This document shows, in pieces, positions 1-12,400 of a DNA stretch of 64,000 bases. How positions within the stretch are numbered: position 1 is the first letter of the stretch; every line of letters starts with the position of its first letter. The notes under the pieces are model-generated. The model searched no databases. It was given only the letters and a program-made list of their open reading frames with translations, and was not told the origin of the DNA. The stretch is from Trogon surrucura (lineage: Eukaryota > Chordata > Aves > Trogoniformes > Trogonidae): positions 53,912,264 to 53,976,263 of the forward strand of contig CM036621.1 in NCBI GenBank assembly GCA_020746105.1. Direction: 5' to 3'. The position numbers were made by a program, and so were the translations under genes.

Positions 1-3000
1 CATTAAAAAAAACACACACAACATTCCCACCAATTGTGCCAATTTATAAAACAAGTCACTCAAACTCACAAATGACGTAACTGCAAACGGACCCAGTGGA
101 TCCCCTACTGCGCTCTGGCTTGCTGCAGAAAGCATATGGTTTCACACTCCAGGCTCCTGACTACGCTTTCAAAGGGTCTCTGTCCAATTTCCCTCTTTAC
201 AACACGGCCCGTGTGAAACACCCTCCAAGCAGGTGTCAGGGGAAATTTAAGCAAGAAAGGGAAGGATATTAAGATCAACAGCAAATGACATTAGGTTCCA
301 GCAGCCTCTCCTTTTACGGGTGCGTAAACTGGAGTACAGCAGCCTTGATTCTTTCCACTTTTTAAGAGAGGCTGCTTTGCCTCTTTATGCGTGATTGCGT
401 TTCTTTGTCGGCACCCTTCAGGATATCATTTAATAATGCCAGAAGCAGGAAGAAATGGCTAAATACATTGAATATTTTCCACAGGCTCCTTTCTGCCCTT
501 TTATTTTCCTGTTATTAAACATGCTGCACATAAACTCTCAGTGCTTTTTTATTTATTTTTTTTCCAGCGGCTCTCTTTTGTTCAGGACAAAATACCAAAC
601 CACCTCAAAGTGTTTTAATTTTTAAGTTCAAATTTATTACAACCCCATAAAACTCCAAACGCAATCGAGAAGTAAATTGCAAGCAACCAGGCACAGAAAA
701 ATGTCATAAAAAAAGAAAAGAAAAGCAGCAGGTGAAGGCAACATATCAAAAGCTGGAAGTTATTTAGAGCTGGCACATTTTTTTAGGTTGTTGTTCTTGT
801 AGATTGAGATTTATAGCTGAAATGTGACAACGTGGAAGGACGTTGAAAGCCAAGTCCCATACGGGGGACAGATGCTGAGCGGATGGAAATCAACAGTGTC
901 GCATTGCCCTGGACAAGCCGCAGAAATATATCTTGGAAAATCAGTTATCATGGCAGAGCCGCAACACGATGGTTACAAGAGATAATGAAAATAGCAGGGA
1001 AGACGACGTGATGTGTGAAATGGAAAGTGAAAAAAGAGAGGTCTTGCTTGCTTGCTTTCTCTCTCCCTGGCCCAGCAAGCGTCTGTGCAACTGGTGGTAA
1101 CTGCTGATCAAAATGCAAAGTCACTGAGCAATTGAAACCAGATGTTTAGAACTTCAAAGGAGAGAAAACCAGCTGCAAGCGAACATTCATCAATCTCCAC
1201 TCTTCAGAGCAAAAATTTTGGCAGGTCTTTGAAAGAAGCCAATTGCTTACTGCCTGCTTCCCAATTTTTGAGTTACTAGCCAACTAGTTTGTGAGCCCAG
1301 TTGTTGTTAAGTTGCCTGTTTGACTCAGTAATTAAGATGCTCATCGCTGATATGAAATAAAAAAAGCTGGGCAGGGTACACATGGTCTTAGGCCCTCACT
1401 TGAAAATATTTTCAATCAGCTTGGTTTAATCCATCTCTCAATCTTGTTCCCAAGCAAGTGCAACTGCCTAGGTTTTCACAGCCAGTTCTGTAACATGCCT
1501 GGGCCCTCCCAGCAAAGGAAGGCTGTATCTTGGCATTGTCGAGGGCTGCTGCATGCAGCCAGCCTGGATTTAGCACGCAGATAATGCCATGGGCTATCTC
1601 TGCACCCCAGGTTGCATCGGGGATATAAATGCTTTTTACAACATGGTGAATCCACAAGATTACAAGCCCTGCTCTGATTACAAAGGTGAATGCCTGCAGA
1701 TCAATAAAGCTACGTGTATTTACGACTTGACGGTTGAGTTTTAAACATTACAATGTGCAAATGATTAGACAGCCACACTGGGAAATGACCATAAAGCACC
1801 CTGCCTGGAAAAAAACATGGGCTGTTGTTGCTGATACTGGAACGGAGTGTGGACATAGCCATCAAAGAAAATTTGGACCAAAAAATAGCATGAGAAGTTG
1901 AGCATGCCAAACCCCTCTTATTTTCTAATTTGGAGGAGTGCAATGGAGGGGCTGACGTGTACGTGGTTAGAGGTCTTGTGTGACTGCCTCCCTTTGGGGC
2001 AGCGATGCTGTGCTGTGATGCATCAGCCAGCAACGGTCTGTGGAGATCTGGCAGCTGGAGACTCCTGGGAGCTGCGGGAAGCAGCAATGTGGGAGCCGCC
2101 TGACCACTTCTGCATGGAGCCTCAGTTCCTGCTGCTTGCACAAAAGCCACAGCACCTGTTTCTCCTACAATATCCCAAAGACGTTGTAAGATTTAAACTG
2201 AGATCTAATCGTGATTTAAAATTCAGATAATTCACAATGGATTCCCAGTTCAGTGGGAGATTCGCCATTGAATTCAAAGGTGACAAATGATCACTATTAA
2301 TTGTGTGCGTTGTGTGATTTGCTGTTAAGTGTAACACATCTCACAGCATATCACAGGAGAAAAGCATAGTAAAGACTCCACAAAAGGGTGGAAATAAAAA
2401 GCTCTGTGCCCTTTAAGCTTCCTAGAATGGGAATTCTTACAAGAAAATGCTTTCTACAGATGTGTTTATAAAATGGAAATCATACCTCTTTATCACTGAC
2501 ATCTGGACATCAGATTGGGTTTTAAGCAGATTAATAAAAAATAAAGTACATTTTTAGAAAGGACAACTAGCCCCTGGCACTGAAAAGCTAGCATCAGACC
2601 CAATGAGCTGTTGGGTGCGTTTTTGGCTTTTGGGGATGAAACTATGAAGCAATGAATCACCACTGAGCCTCAGAGGGTCAGAGGCACAGCCTCTACTGAT
2701 TTCAGTGAGTATGTTCGTTTTCAACTCTGTGCTAAAACCAATGGTGACTGTAAGGCATACCACTTGCGAAAAACAGGTGAACAAACTTCCCTGGTCTTAG
2801 GGACACTGTAGAGATATCAGAGTTAAATCCGCAACCTTATCTGCAAAAGGATTTTCACGCAGGGTTCGAGAAGGGCACTTTACAACAAAGCTTTACTGTG
2901 GCAGCTCAAGATACCTGTAGCAGTCACTGCACCCCTGCTTCTTTTCCTACTCTTCACCTTCTCCATTTGGATTAAAAAGCCCAAACATTATCTAACAGAG

Positions 3001-3337
3001 CCTGCAAAAGCCTGTACAACGACCTGCTGAAAGATCTGAAAGGAAGGAGAAGGGAGCTGGGGACAAATCCTGCATGTGATCTGTGTGAAAGCTTGGACTG
3101 GGGACCAAACATTACTGCTACATCCCACATCAAGACCAGTTCTTTCTGAGGTGGAAGTAAAAAAGATGGGGTCAGGCCACACTGCAGGTCCTGCCCTCAT
3201 GGCTGCAGTTCACCTGCCATGGCATGGCCCTGAGGTGGGACACTGGGGAGAGAAATAACCTTACACTTGCATCTTGCTCATTTAGTGCCTGCTGCAGCCC
3301 CAGTGCAGGCAGTGGCCAGAGGCGCAGGGGCTCCTAC
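1..3337 (-). other. NRP2: NRP2 intron 10 (3' part outside window)
   Basis: I looked on the minus strand for the acidic linker and the MAM-domain motifs (for example EEPCGWMYD-like and ENCME-like words) and found none. The stretch is ordinary intron: AT-rich at about 530-760, with short A/T runs and no recognisable repeat or RNA gene. The intron is therefore more than 3.3 kb. Confidence 0.8.
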
Positions 3338-3482
3338 CTGTCCAGTCACAGCCCAGCACCTCCAGGCGCATTCCTATTCCCGCCGGGGACCACCTCTCCG
3401 GGTGCACTCGGACGTATTGGGCAGGAACAGGTTCAAACCTCCGGACTTCAGGGATATCGTAGTGAATGTTGCCTTCAAAAAG
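3338..3482 (-). CDS. NRP2: NRP2 exon 10: end of discoidin domain b2
   Basis: The exon is 145 nt and encodes residues 548-595 plus one base: LFEGNIHYDIPEVRRFEPVP, AQYVRVHPERWSPAGIGMRL and EVLGCDWT. C592 closes the b2 disulphide. The acceptor is CTCTGTAG|CTTT, whose pyrimidine tract is a (TC)9 repeat. The donor is GGACAG|GTAGGA, phase 1. The next exon would begin the poorly conserved linker to the MAM domain and is not visible in the remaining 3.3 kb. Confidence 0.95.
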
Positions 3483-6400
3483 CTACAGAGAGAGAGAGAG
3501 AGAGAAAAGGCAAGTGATGTGTGCATCCCACATGGTCTCCACCAGACTTGATAATCTGGGTCTGTCAGGACGCAGCCACAGTTTGAAATAGTTTAGCTGT
3601 CCGGCTCTGCGCCATCGAGCCCAGCTGAGCAGAAATTGGGCTGCTCCCCCTCAGTTTCAAGTGGACCAGACAGGCTGTTTCTAAGAAACTTGCACAATCT
3701 CTCTTGGCCTCTGCTTTATACCCAGGGGTCAGATTCTGATTCAAGCCACCCAGGGGAAGCCTGGGGAATATCCACTGACTTCACATATAAATAAGATCAG
3801 ATTTGTCACTTGGCAAATAACAAAGCTACTGCATGTTCTGGGACAGTGTAAATGCTCAGTTTTCCTCACAGTTCAAGTGCTGCTGCTTTTCATCTTACGT
3901 GCATGAACTCAAGTCTGTGGAGAATAAACAGAGAGCTGTAGATGGCATCAGCCCTTCTGAGACTCATTTGTAGGATCAGGAAAACTTAAAATTTACCCAA
4001 ATTTTCAGAAGCAGACAAGAGACAAGTTTGCATAAAACCAGAACAGGCAGTAGCAGAGAATTCATTTATTCCTCAAGCCCTATACCATTAAGCAGAAAGA
4101 TTACGGGAAACTCCAAGACTATGGGAAAACACGGGGAATTTCAGGGTCACACCAGTGTGGCAAAAGGGATCTCGGATACAGCAAATTTCCCAAAGAGAAG
4201 TTGTAATTCATGTTCCTCTTCCAGGAAGAAGAAGAGCTCTTGTGCAAGCCACAACAGCAACATCTTTCCCCTTAAAGTAAGCAATTAGTTTGTGTCAAAT
4301 ATAATCGAACACACCATCTTGTGGGCTCTGAGCTGCAGGAGTTGGGAAGACCAGAGATTATGGCCACATCCCCAGGCCTGGTCCACAATAAGAAAGGGAA
4401 GGGAAATTGCCATCCCTGGGGCAAGGTGGAACCCTACAGCCTCTAGTACAGTTTAGGAGCAGGTCCTGGGACACAACCTGGGATTTCACGGTGATACCCA
4501 AACTCTCAGGGTCTCTGTAATGAGAGACAGCTAATTTCCCAAGACCCCATCAGGCCAACTGAAGACAGCCAGGAACAGGTCTCATTTTGCAGCTGCTCCA
4601 GGCTTTGCCTACCTTGGCTTGCATTGTTTTCGGGTCCTGGATGAAATCCCAGTCCCTTCCATTCATGCTGTAGGCCACCTTAAACTTCTTCACAAAGGAG
4701 CGGGACTCAGTGGTGGTCACGCTGTCACCTCCGCGAGCCCCCTGGATAATAACGCCTCTGATATTCTTCGGGACACCAAGGTCCACCTGCAGCCACTCCT
4801 CCCCAGGCTGGGCTTGGGGAACACGGGGAAACCAGCCTGAGCGGCTGCTCACCAGGCGGGCCATACTGGGAGACCAGTCGTAGCCTCTGATGGAAGAGGC
4901 TGAGATCTGCGAGTCAGGGATGAGGCCAGAAAGCATTCCCAGCAAGTTGGAACAGGGTGAATCTGCAGGAAAGGAAAAGGCATGAACAGCCAGGGCAGCT
5001 GAAGGGAGCACTTGTGGTTTCCCCCTCAGGTTTAAGCTCTGGGCACTAAACCAGCACCAGCACTGGGCAGTTCCTCCCTGTCTTCAGGGTTTGGTTGCCT
5101 GGCCCTCCAAATGCATCCTTTGGGACGGGTGCCTCCATTCTACTCACGGTGTCACCATTCCCACCCCAAGCAGACATGACAGCTGCAGGAGACAGCATCC
5201 CGGGACAGGCTCTGTGACGGACAGAGGGGAGGTGGGGACCCTCACCAGTGATGCGGCAGCCATACAGCTCCAGCCTCAGGGCGATGCCATTGTGCCAGCT
5301 CTGGGGACGGATGCGCACAAAGCGTGTGAGCACTGGGCTGTGGATCTTGTTGAGAACCACCTCCGTGGCGTCCTCGTTGGCCTGAAATGTCTGCAAGGGA
5401 GAGGGAGCACAAATATGGTTACACCCTCTCCAGGATGTAACCTTCTTCTCCAGAAAGAAATAACCAGATGAGCAGTTGAAATGATCTCAGCAGGGAAAAA
5501 CGAGGAGAGGCTTTCTGGGCTGGGCAAACACCCAAAGGCAGGCAAGTGGAGCTGAGCTGCTTGTATAATGGCATCATGGATAGGCTTGCCCATCAGGCAG
5601 GTAACCCAGAAGCTTGCTGCCCCACAGCCTCTCACAGTATTCTGAGGCACCTCAGACCCTCAGGCCCTAGCTGCTTTCACCTTGCCCCCAAACCCAGAGC
5701 TGCTGCAAGGCAAAAGGCGAGACGTTCCTGAATGCTGTGTGAGATCTTGCCTCCCCTCTGCAGGTAAACGGGCTGACATCCTGACACATCCTCACAGAGA
5801 GCTCCACTGGGAAGCATCGTGTGCAAGCAGCATCGTGCAAGCAGCATTGTGCGAGCAGGGAGGATGCCGCCGCTGCCTGAGGCAACAAGCTGAAGTCCCA
5901 GCCAGCCTCTCGTCCCTGCTTCTCCTGCGCACACGCAGCCCGCCACATAGATACAGCTTTTTGGGAGAGTTTATGATCTGATGTGATATGAAAAGGCTGC
6001 TGTCTTACCAGATGGCCACAACAATCAATAACTACCAGATGGATGTTAGTTTCACTCCTGCTGCCCATTATTTTAATAGGCCGGACAAGGACTGGACACA
6101 TAGGTTTCTGTTTCAGGCTGCAGAGGCAGAGTGAGGATGGGGTAAAGAGGAAACACTCAACCTGAGGGTAATTTCCAACCCTTTCTTTGTCCTCAGTATA
6201 AAGCACTAAAGCTCACAGGTCAAGACTGCAGGTATTGCCTGCTTTCCCTTCAGGCACACAGGCTCTCGGGACAGGGCTAGAGCATCCTCCTATCCCAGCC
6301 AGGAGTCACATCGGCACCGAGATGTTGGCTGGGCTCTTCTGCAGGCTCCTACCCTGCATATGCTGTGCTAAACACAGGAGCTCCTGCTAAGTTTATCTCA

Positions 6401-9400
6401 GAGCAAAGCAAAAGAGTGTAATCTCTGGCACCGATCTCCTTCTGTCAGAGACAAGAGTCAAACAATTCAACTGCACATCCCTGTGGCCTGGGACAGAAAA
6501 AAGGGGTCAGGAGATAACCTGGCTTCTTGCCTTGAATAGCAGTTAAGAAGCATTTTATAAATCTCCCACTGCTCTAGGCCTGCAGACAGCACACGTTACT
6601 GCTCTTCTCCCCGGATCCAGCTCGCCAGGGTGTGCGCAGGGTGTTTGCAGAGGTGGCCAGAGGCTGTTCGCAGCACCAGAACCAGCTCTGGGTTGCCCTT
6701 GCACGTCACTGTCCAGCCTGGATAGTCAGCCCTCTTGCCAGAGCAGGGAACAGCCACCCCACAGAGGGCCCTGGCTGCAAGTCTGGCTCGTAACTGGGAT
6801 TTTGGGTTGATGTGAATTTGAGCAGAAATGCTAATCTGGAGAATATATAACATGCTGCTACCGTTTAGCAGCATAGCATGGTTTATGTGTTTTTAATATC
6901 CTATTTTATCCTGTCTGACCCCACTTCCCATCCTTTTCCTTGCTCAGCAGACACCAAATACCCTTTTTTCCAGCAGGAGGGCTATAAGAAGAGTGGTTAC
7001 CGTGAAACACTCTCCAGCCATGCATGTGTGTGTGTTGTAAACCTGTGGGAACACACACACACACAGGCTGAAAGGATACACTTCCACATGACAGCAAAGC
7101 CTTCAGATTTACATCAACACAGAAGCTGGCACATGACACCTTACCTCTGAACCTAACACCGGAGGACAGGAAATGTTTATCTGAGCTGGTGCAACTATTT
7201 TAGCATGAGAAGCAGCATGTCAGGACATCCCAAAGGTCCCTCTGTTCCAGAGGGCAGCTCCTGATGGTGGCCCCAGCAGATAACCAGAGCAGCAAGCCTG
7301 AGGAATTCTTCTCCTGGCAACCCCTTCTCGCTTCCCATAATCAGCAGTTTGAAGACTCCATGAGCCAAAGGTTGCATATGGACCAGCATGTTTAACAGTC
7401 ACTGACAAGGTTTGCTGCTCTTTTTGGTTTAACATATTTCCAGTTTTGTTCTTTTTTAGCTCACTTCGCACATACGAGCATCAGGGGCCAGAATCCAAAT
7501 TTACACCAGCGTAATTTGTTGCTGACTTCTGCAAAGTCAAACTTGACAGAAAGCAGAAGCAGGACTGAGCCCAAAAACTTTATCACTACCACATGCATTG
7601 CTGAAAGCACCTCTTATACGACCTTAGTCCTAACCACCTGCTTCCAAGGAGAGTAACCTCAATTCTGCTTTAGATTTGAGGCCCAGTAATTTCCTCAGGC
7701 TAGATCACATTTGATATGCTACACAACTCTGAATGGAGCCTCGACACTTTGGACTGCCAGCTTCTGAGGGCAGAAATGGCACCAAACCTTCAGCCCTAGT
7801 ATGAGCTGTGCTGGCAGGACGTGCCCTGAGGAACCTTGTTTCCAAAAAGGCTCAACTGATCACAACACGTTATTGTTTCGCACTTCGTTCAGCATAACAC
7901 GAAAGGGCCATTTTCAGAGGGTGGGTGCTTAGCAGGGTCCTTCCACGCCACTGGTCCTTCAGCCTCCTCCCCAAGTGGAAATGTATGGCGCGCCCGCAGG
8001 TCCTGATGCTACTGACCAGACTCTGACCCCGAGTGCATGGTTTCTCTACACTGAAAATGCTCTCAGTGCCCGAGCACGCTATGGAGAGAGTCCCATTGAC
8101 TTGAACAGGCTCTATATCCTGCTTCAAATTAGCACTCATGGCATGGGAAAAACTAGCAGGAAAATGTGTGAAATTCGGAGCGCCAAGAAAGCAAAGATTT
8201 CTTCCCCCTTACCAAAATAGAACATTGCTATTCCTCCCATCCTATCTGCTTCCCATCCCACTCAGCACATATTTTGAGCCAAGTCTTTGAATGGTGTAAA
8301 TCAACATATCTCCATCGAAGTATAAGAAGTCACAGTAATTTACACCAGCAAAAAAAAAAAAATCTGGCTGTGATCTAGGGAGATAGATAGATACGCCCTC
8401 AGCCGAGAGTATACATGCGCCTGCACACGCACTACAGGACGATGGAGCCAGAAGACGAATGGGAAAACCGTTAAGAAATTAAAAGCACTTTCCAAGAACC
8501 AATCAAGGGAACTCATTTTCACCACTGCATCACAAAGCTGCCCACCTCCTCCCCATATACTTTATGTTTACTTCCATTTCAGTCCAGTCAGCAGGTCTAC
8601 ACATAAAATTAAATCGATAATCAATGAGAGCTGACCTGCTTAATTAATTTACTGCAGATAGCAAGTGGTGGGAGATGAGATGAATAAGTCTAGACTAAAG
8701 GAGGATCGGGCAAGTTTTCCATGCACGCACACAAGCAAGCTCCACATCAACACTTATAAGTTGTATTTCTGACGCACTGGAACCACAGTGGGCTGATGGG
8801 GGGATTTCTGAAGCTGCATTAGTTCCAGTGGGTATGGGAATTGTGCCAATGACAGTTTGGAGTGAAGGGAGGGAAGGACAGGCAGACAAGAAGTTCCACG
8901 AAGTCAAACAAGCAGCAAGTCCGGGAGGAGGCAGGAGGTAACCTCTCTCCTGCTTTATTTATTGTGCTGCTTGGCCACTATACAATTTCTTGGGGAGCTA
9001 AAGAAAGCAGCTGGGGGAGGCAGAGGAGAAGGCCAAGGATGGCAGCAGCCCTGCCTTCCTCTGTATGTATGTGTCTCTCTGGACCCACTAGATTTACTGC
9101 AGGATTATGTTACTCCCGTGGAGACAGAGCCCTGGAACAGAGCATGCTAACAGGATTAGGGCTTCAGGATTTAGACAGAGAAGCATGAAGGAGAAAAGTA
9201 GGAGAGATTATTTTCCTTGTCAGATAGGGAAGGCATAAAATGGGGCATGTTTGATGGTAGGAGGATTCTGGCTCGAGTGGAGGGTGGATAGTTCTGGATT
9301 TATTAAATCCGGGAACAAGGAGGTAAAAGAAAAATGATACTTGGCAACACTCAGCGAAGCACAGCCGTCTGGGCAAGGCACAGCATGCTGGGCTGGGCTT

Positions 9401-12400
9401 GCCAGCACTGTGTCTTTGAGAGGCTCCACTCAGATCTGGGAGTCACCAGAGACACGAGGAGTGGCACTCTGTTAGCCTGCAAAGGAGATATCAGGCCCAG
9501 AAGTACAAAGCTGCAGTCTTGCTAGGAAAGTTAGGGCTGTAATTCTCCCCTGGTACTGCACCAGAAGCGAATGCGCAGAGCTGCCCTTGCCAAAGCCTGA
9601 CATGTTTGTCCTGCCTGCAAAAGCACAAGAAGGAGGCCGAGACCTGGGGATGCTTCTGGGTAAACCCTCTACATCATGATGTTTACATGCAGAAGCACTT
9701 GTGGCCTTCTGGTTGATCGTGCAAGCTTTTCCTGAGTTTTCCAGATCAAGAAGCCACAGGATTGAAAGTTTTTCTCTCCCTCCCCAGACGAAAGAACACA
9801 GGAGACCTCATAAACAACTGAAATGACAGAAGAACACTCCTAAGGCAAGGCACAAGCGTCTCCAAGGAGTCCTCCTCAGTATTCTGATAGGACCAACCAT
9901 CTCTGATGCCCTCAGCTCTATATACAGCTGAGATACTTGGCTCCTTGTAGCAATTCAACCTGCCTTCTTGCATCCACCTGAAATACTACTCAGGAAGGCG
10001 AGCTGATAACAAGCACAAAGCCGTCAAAATGAGCAGGAAATGGGAAATGCACATCAGCCGGATCTCGCTGCCATTTCTCATCCACTGACTTCTACAGATT
10101 CTCAAAGCAAATGCTTCAGTTGCATTGTCCCATTTTATACACAGAGCATTAGAGGCAGCGCAAGCACCCACCACAACCTCAACCCACCCCAAATGCTGAA
10201 ACCTGTCCTGTCCCCCAGTCCCTCGGCACACTAGATGATCCCCATGAGCTGATCTCCGCAGCTACTAAGAGAGAGCAGCTCAGACCAGAGAAGCTGGAAC
10301 CTGAGACCCTACAAAGAAGGAAGTGAATCAGAATGGATGAGCATTTTGTTTTCTGATAAAATCCTCATAACTGAATCTGTTCGAAGAAAATAGGCAAAAA
10401 TAAAAGGTCAAATCCTGCCAGGTGCTCTCTTCCTTCCTTGGGTTCAAGAACGAGCTGCTGTTTTCTAAAGAAATTTGCAAACAGGCAGATAAGATCTCGG
10501 CACGCACACCAGCGTCGGTGCCTGGAAGATAACCTCTGGGGCCACTGACCCTGCGTGACATAGAGGGGGAGGCAACACAGAGAGGAAAAGCCAGAGCAGC
10601 ATTTCTGGTGCAGGGTTTGTCCCGTGGGGATGTGCTGGTGGGTAGTAAGGGGCGAGTATGGGGCAGCACATGGTGGTGGCTGCTCTCCTCCCTGTCTCCT
10701 CTCTTGGGGGACACAGGGGAAGACAGCTCTGCACCTTGGGCCAGGTGGCTGGGTTTAGCCACTCCTCCTGGCCCCACACCCCAGGCAAGGACAGAGCATG
10801 TCCCCGCCTGGACGGAGGGACATCTGGGGTGTGCTGGGATGGGCTTTGTGGGGCGTGGGCTGCCAGGCCCAGAGAAAGCCCAGCAGGGATGGGTGGGAAA
10901 GGGGAAAGGTGTGAGTGTAGGGCTCCACTCTTGCTGCCTGTAGACCTGCCGCTGCCTTCCCACCCCAGAAATGCAGCCATGCTTGGCACAGAAACAGCTC
11001 AGCCAGCCCTGTCCGCAGCGAGCACGTATTAATCTTGTTTTCCTTTGCTTCATCCTGCCTTTCCCACTTCCTTCACCATGGGTGTCAACAGCTGGGGACT
11101 CAAAAGGTGAACTATCATATTTCACATGGAAACACCCTGGTCCCACTGTCCTCCAAAACATGGGAGGGAGGGGAGGTGGTGGGCAAAAGAGAGGAGGTCA
11201 GAGCTTCCCCTACTCTGCAGAGAGTATCATCCCCTCCCCACTCCTCCTGCACTCACTGGTTTTCTCTTGCTTTAGTTTCCCAATGAAGAGGCAAAATGTT
11301 AGCTGACCCGCCGAAAAGCTTTGCTTTTGGCCTACGCAGCCGGTAGAAATTCAGAGCAGTGTTTGATACACCCCATATGCTTATGTGTGCATGTGCATAT
11401 ATATATATGAGTGTATATATATGCGTATGTGTGTGTATATATATATATATGCATGTATATAGAGGAATAGAGAGTCCCTGTCTGTCCACCCCCTCCCCTT
11501 CCTCCGCACTCTTCATGGCACTGAATCAAGCTGCGGCAGACTTGACAAATCTATTTGGCATGGTTCCTCCACCGTTGCAGCCTGAACCGTGAGGAGCGCT
11601 GCGCTGACACAGGGAGGAATCTGCACCTTGAATACAGACATCTGGGAGCCTGCCTAACGCAGGAACAGCGAGGATTAACACAGGAGGGGAATGCGGCGCC
11701 AGAGCCCCCCGGCACCAGCCTGTGAGTGAGGGGCTTTGTCCTGGCCCTGCTGTGGATCGGCAGCTGGCAGCCAGTTGTTGGGCAGGGAGGGAAAGGAGGC
11801 ACCTGGATGCAAGGGGTAGGTGAGCCACCAGAAAGCAATTACTTATGCTCCAGCCTCGGGAGGTGGCTGCTAAATTGAGGCCAGAACATGGGAACGAAGT
11901 GAGACTGGAATGAAGGAGTAAAAAAAGGGAGGTTTGCTTTTTCTTCATTTTTTATGAAGTGAGAAAACAGACCAGAAAAAAGCTGATAGGACTCAAGGGC
12001 CAAATCCTGAAATGGTGACAATTCTTGTCGCTATGGGACTGCTTTTGGGTGACACCAGCCAGGCTTTAGGGTCTTGCTGGAGCGATGTGCGTGGGCCCAG
12101 CAGCACTTGAACCAGCCATGCCATCCTGCTCCACCATTGCTGAGGATCCTGTGCCCAATGCCCAGGACATCTACTCTCCCCTGTGACCAAAACCGCCCTC
12201 CAGGCCAGACTCTCACTCCAGCTAAGCTTCAAAAGATAAACTTATTGCTAGTGGTCATCCGAAACACTAAACTGTGTATTTAGCCCACCTCTCTGCCTGG
12301 TGTGTCGCCAATCTCCCACCTCAGCTTGAAGAAATGGTCCCAGACAGACATCAAACTCACCCATTTCACAGGGTACCCAGGGTAAGGAGAGATGGTCCCG

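Larger units (their letters stand above)
3483..4612 (-). other. NRP2: NRP2 intron 9
   Basis: This 1,130-bp phase 0 intron has donor GTAGGC and acceptor TGTAG. It contains an in-frame read-through of 20 codons, a minus-strand AATAAA at 4070-4065, an old palindromic repeat copy (3727-3805) and the (TC)9 tract at the acceptor. In human, a soluble NRP2 form that ends in the equivalent intron is known (s9NRP2, from memory). Confidence 0.85.

Noticed and set aside
1-3337. Remaining NRP2 exons (linker, MAM, transmembrane)
   Set aside because: No minus-strand frame shows MAM or tail motifs. The exons must be outside the window.
7021-7065. Split TG/CA repeat as a structured RNA hairpin
   Set aside because: The pairing follows simply from two dinucleotide repeats, and there is no other sign of a functional RNA.
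10328-11161. 277-codon open frame on the minus strand in intron 7
   Set aside because: The peptide is rich in S, P, R and H with no family resemblance, lies in a local GC-rich patch where stops are rare, and has overlapping open frames on the other strand. It is likely chance.
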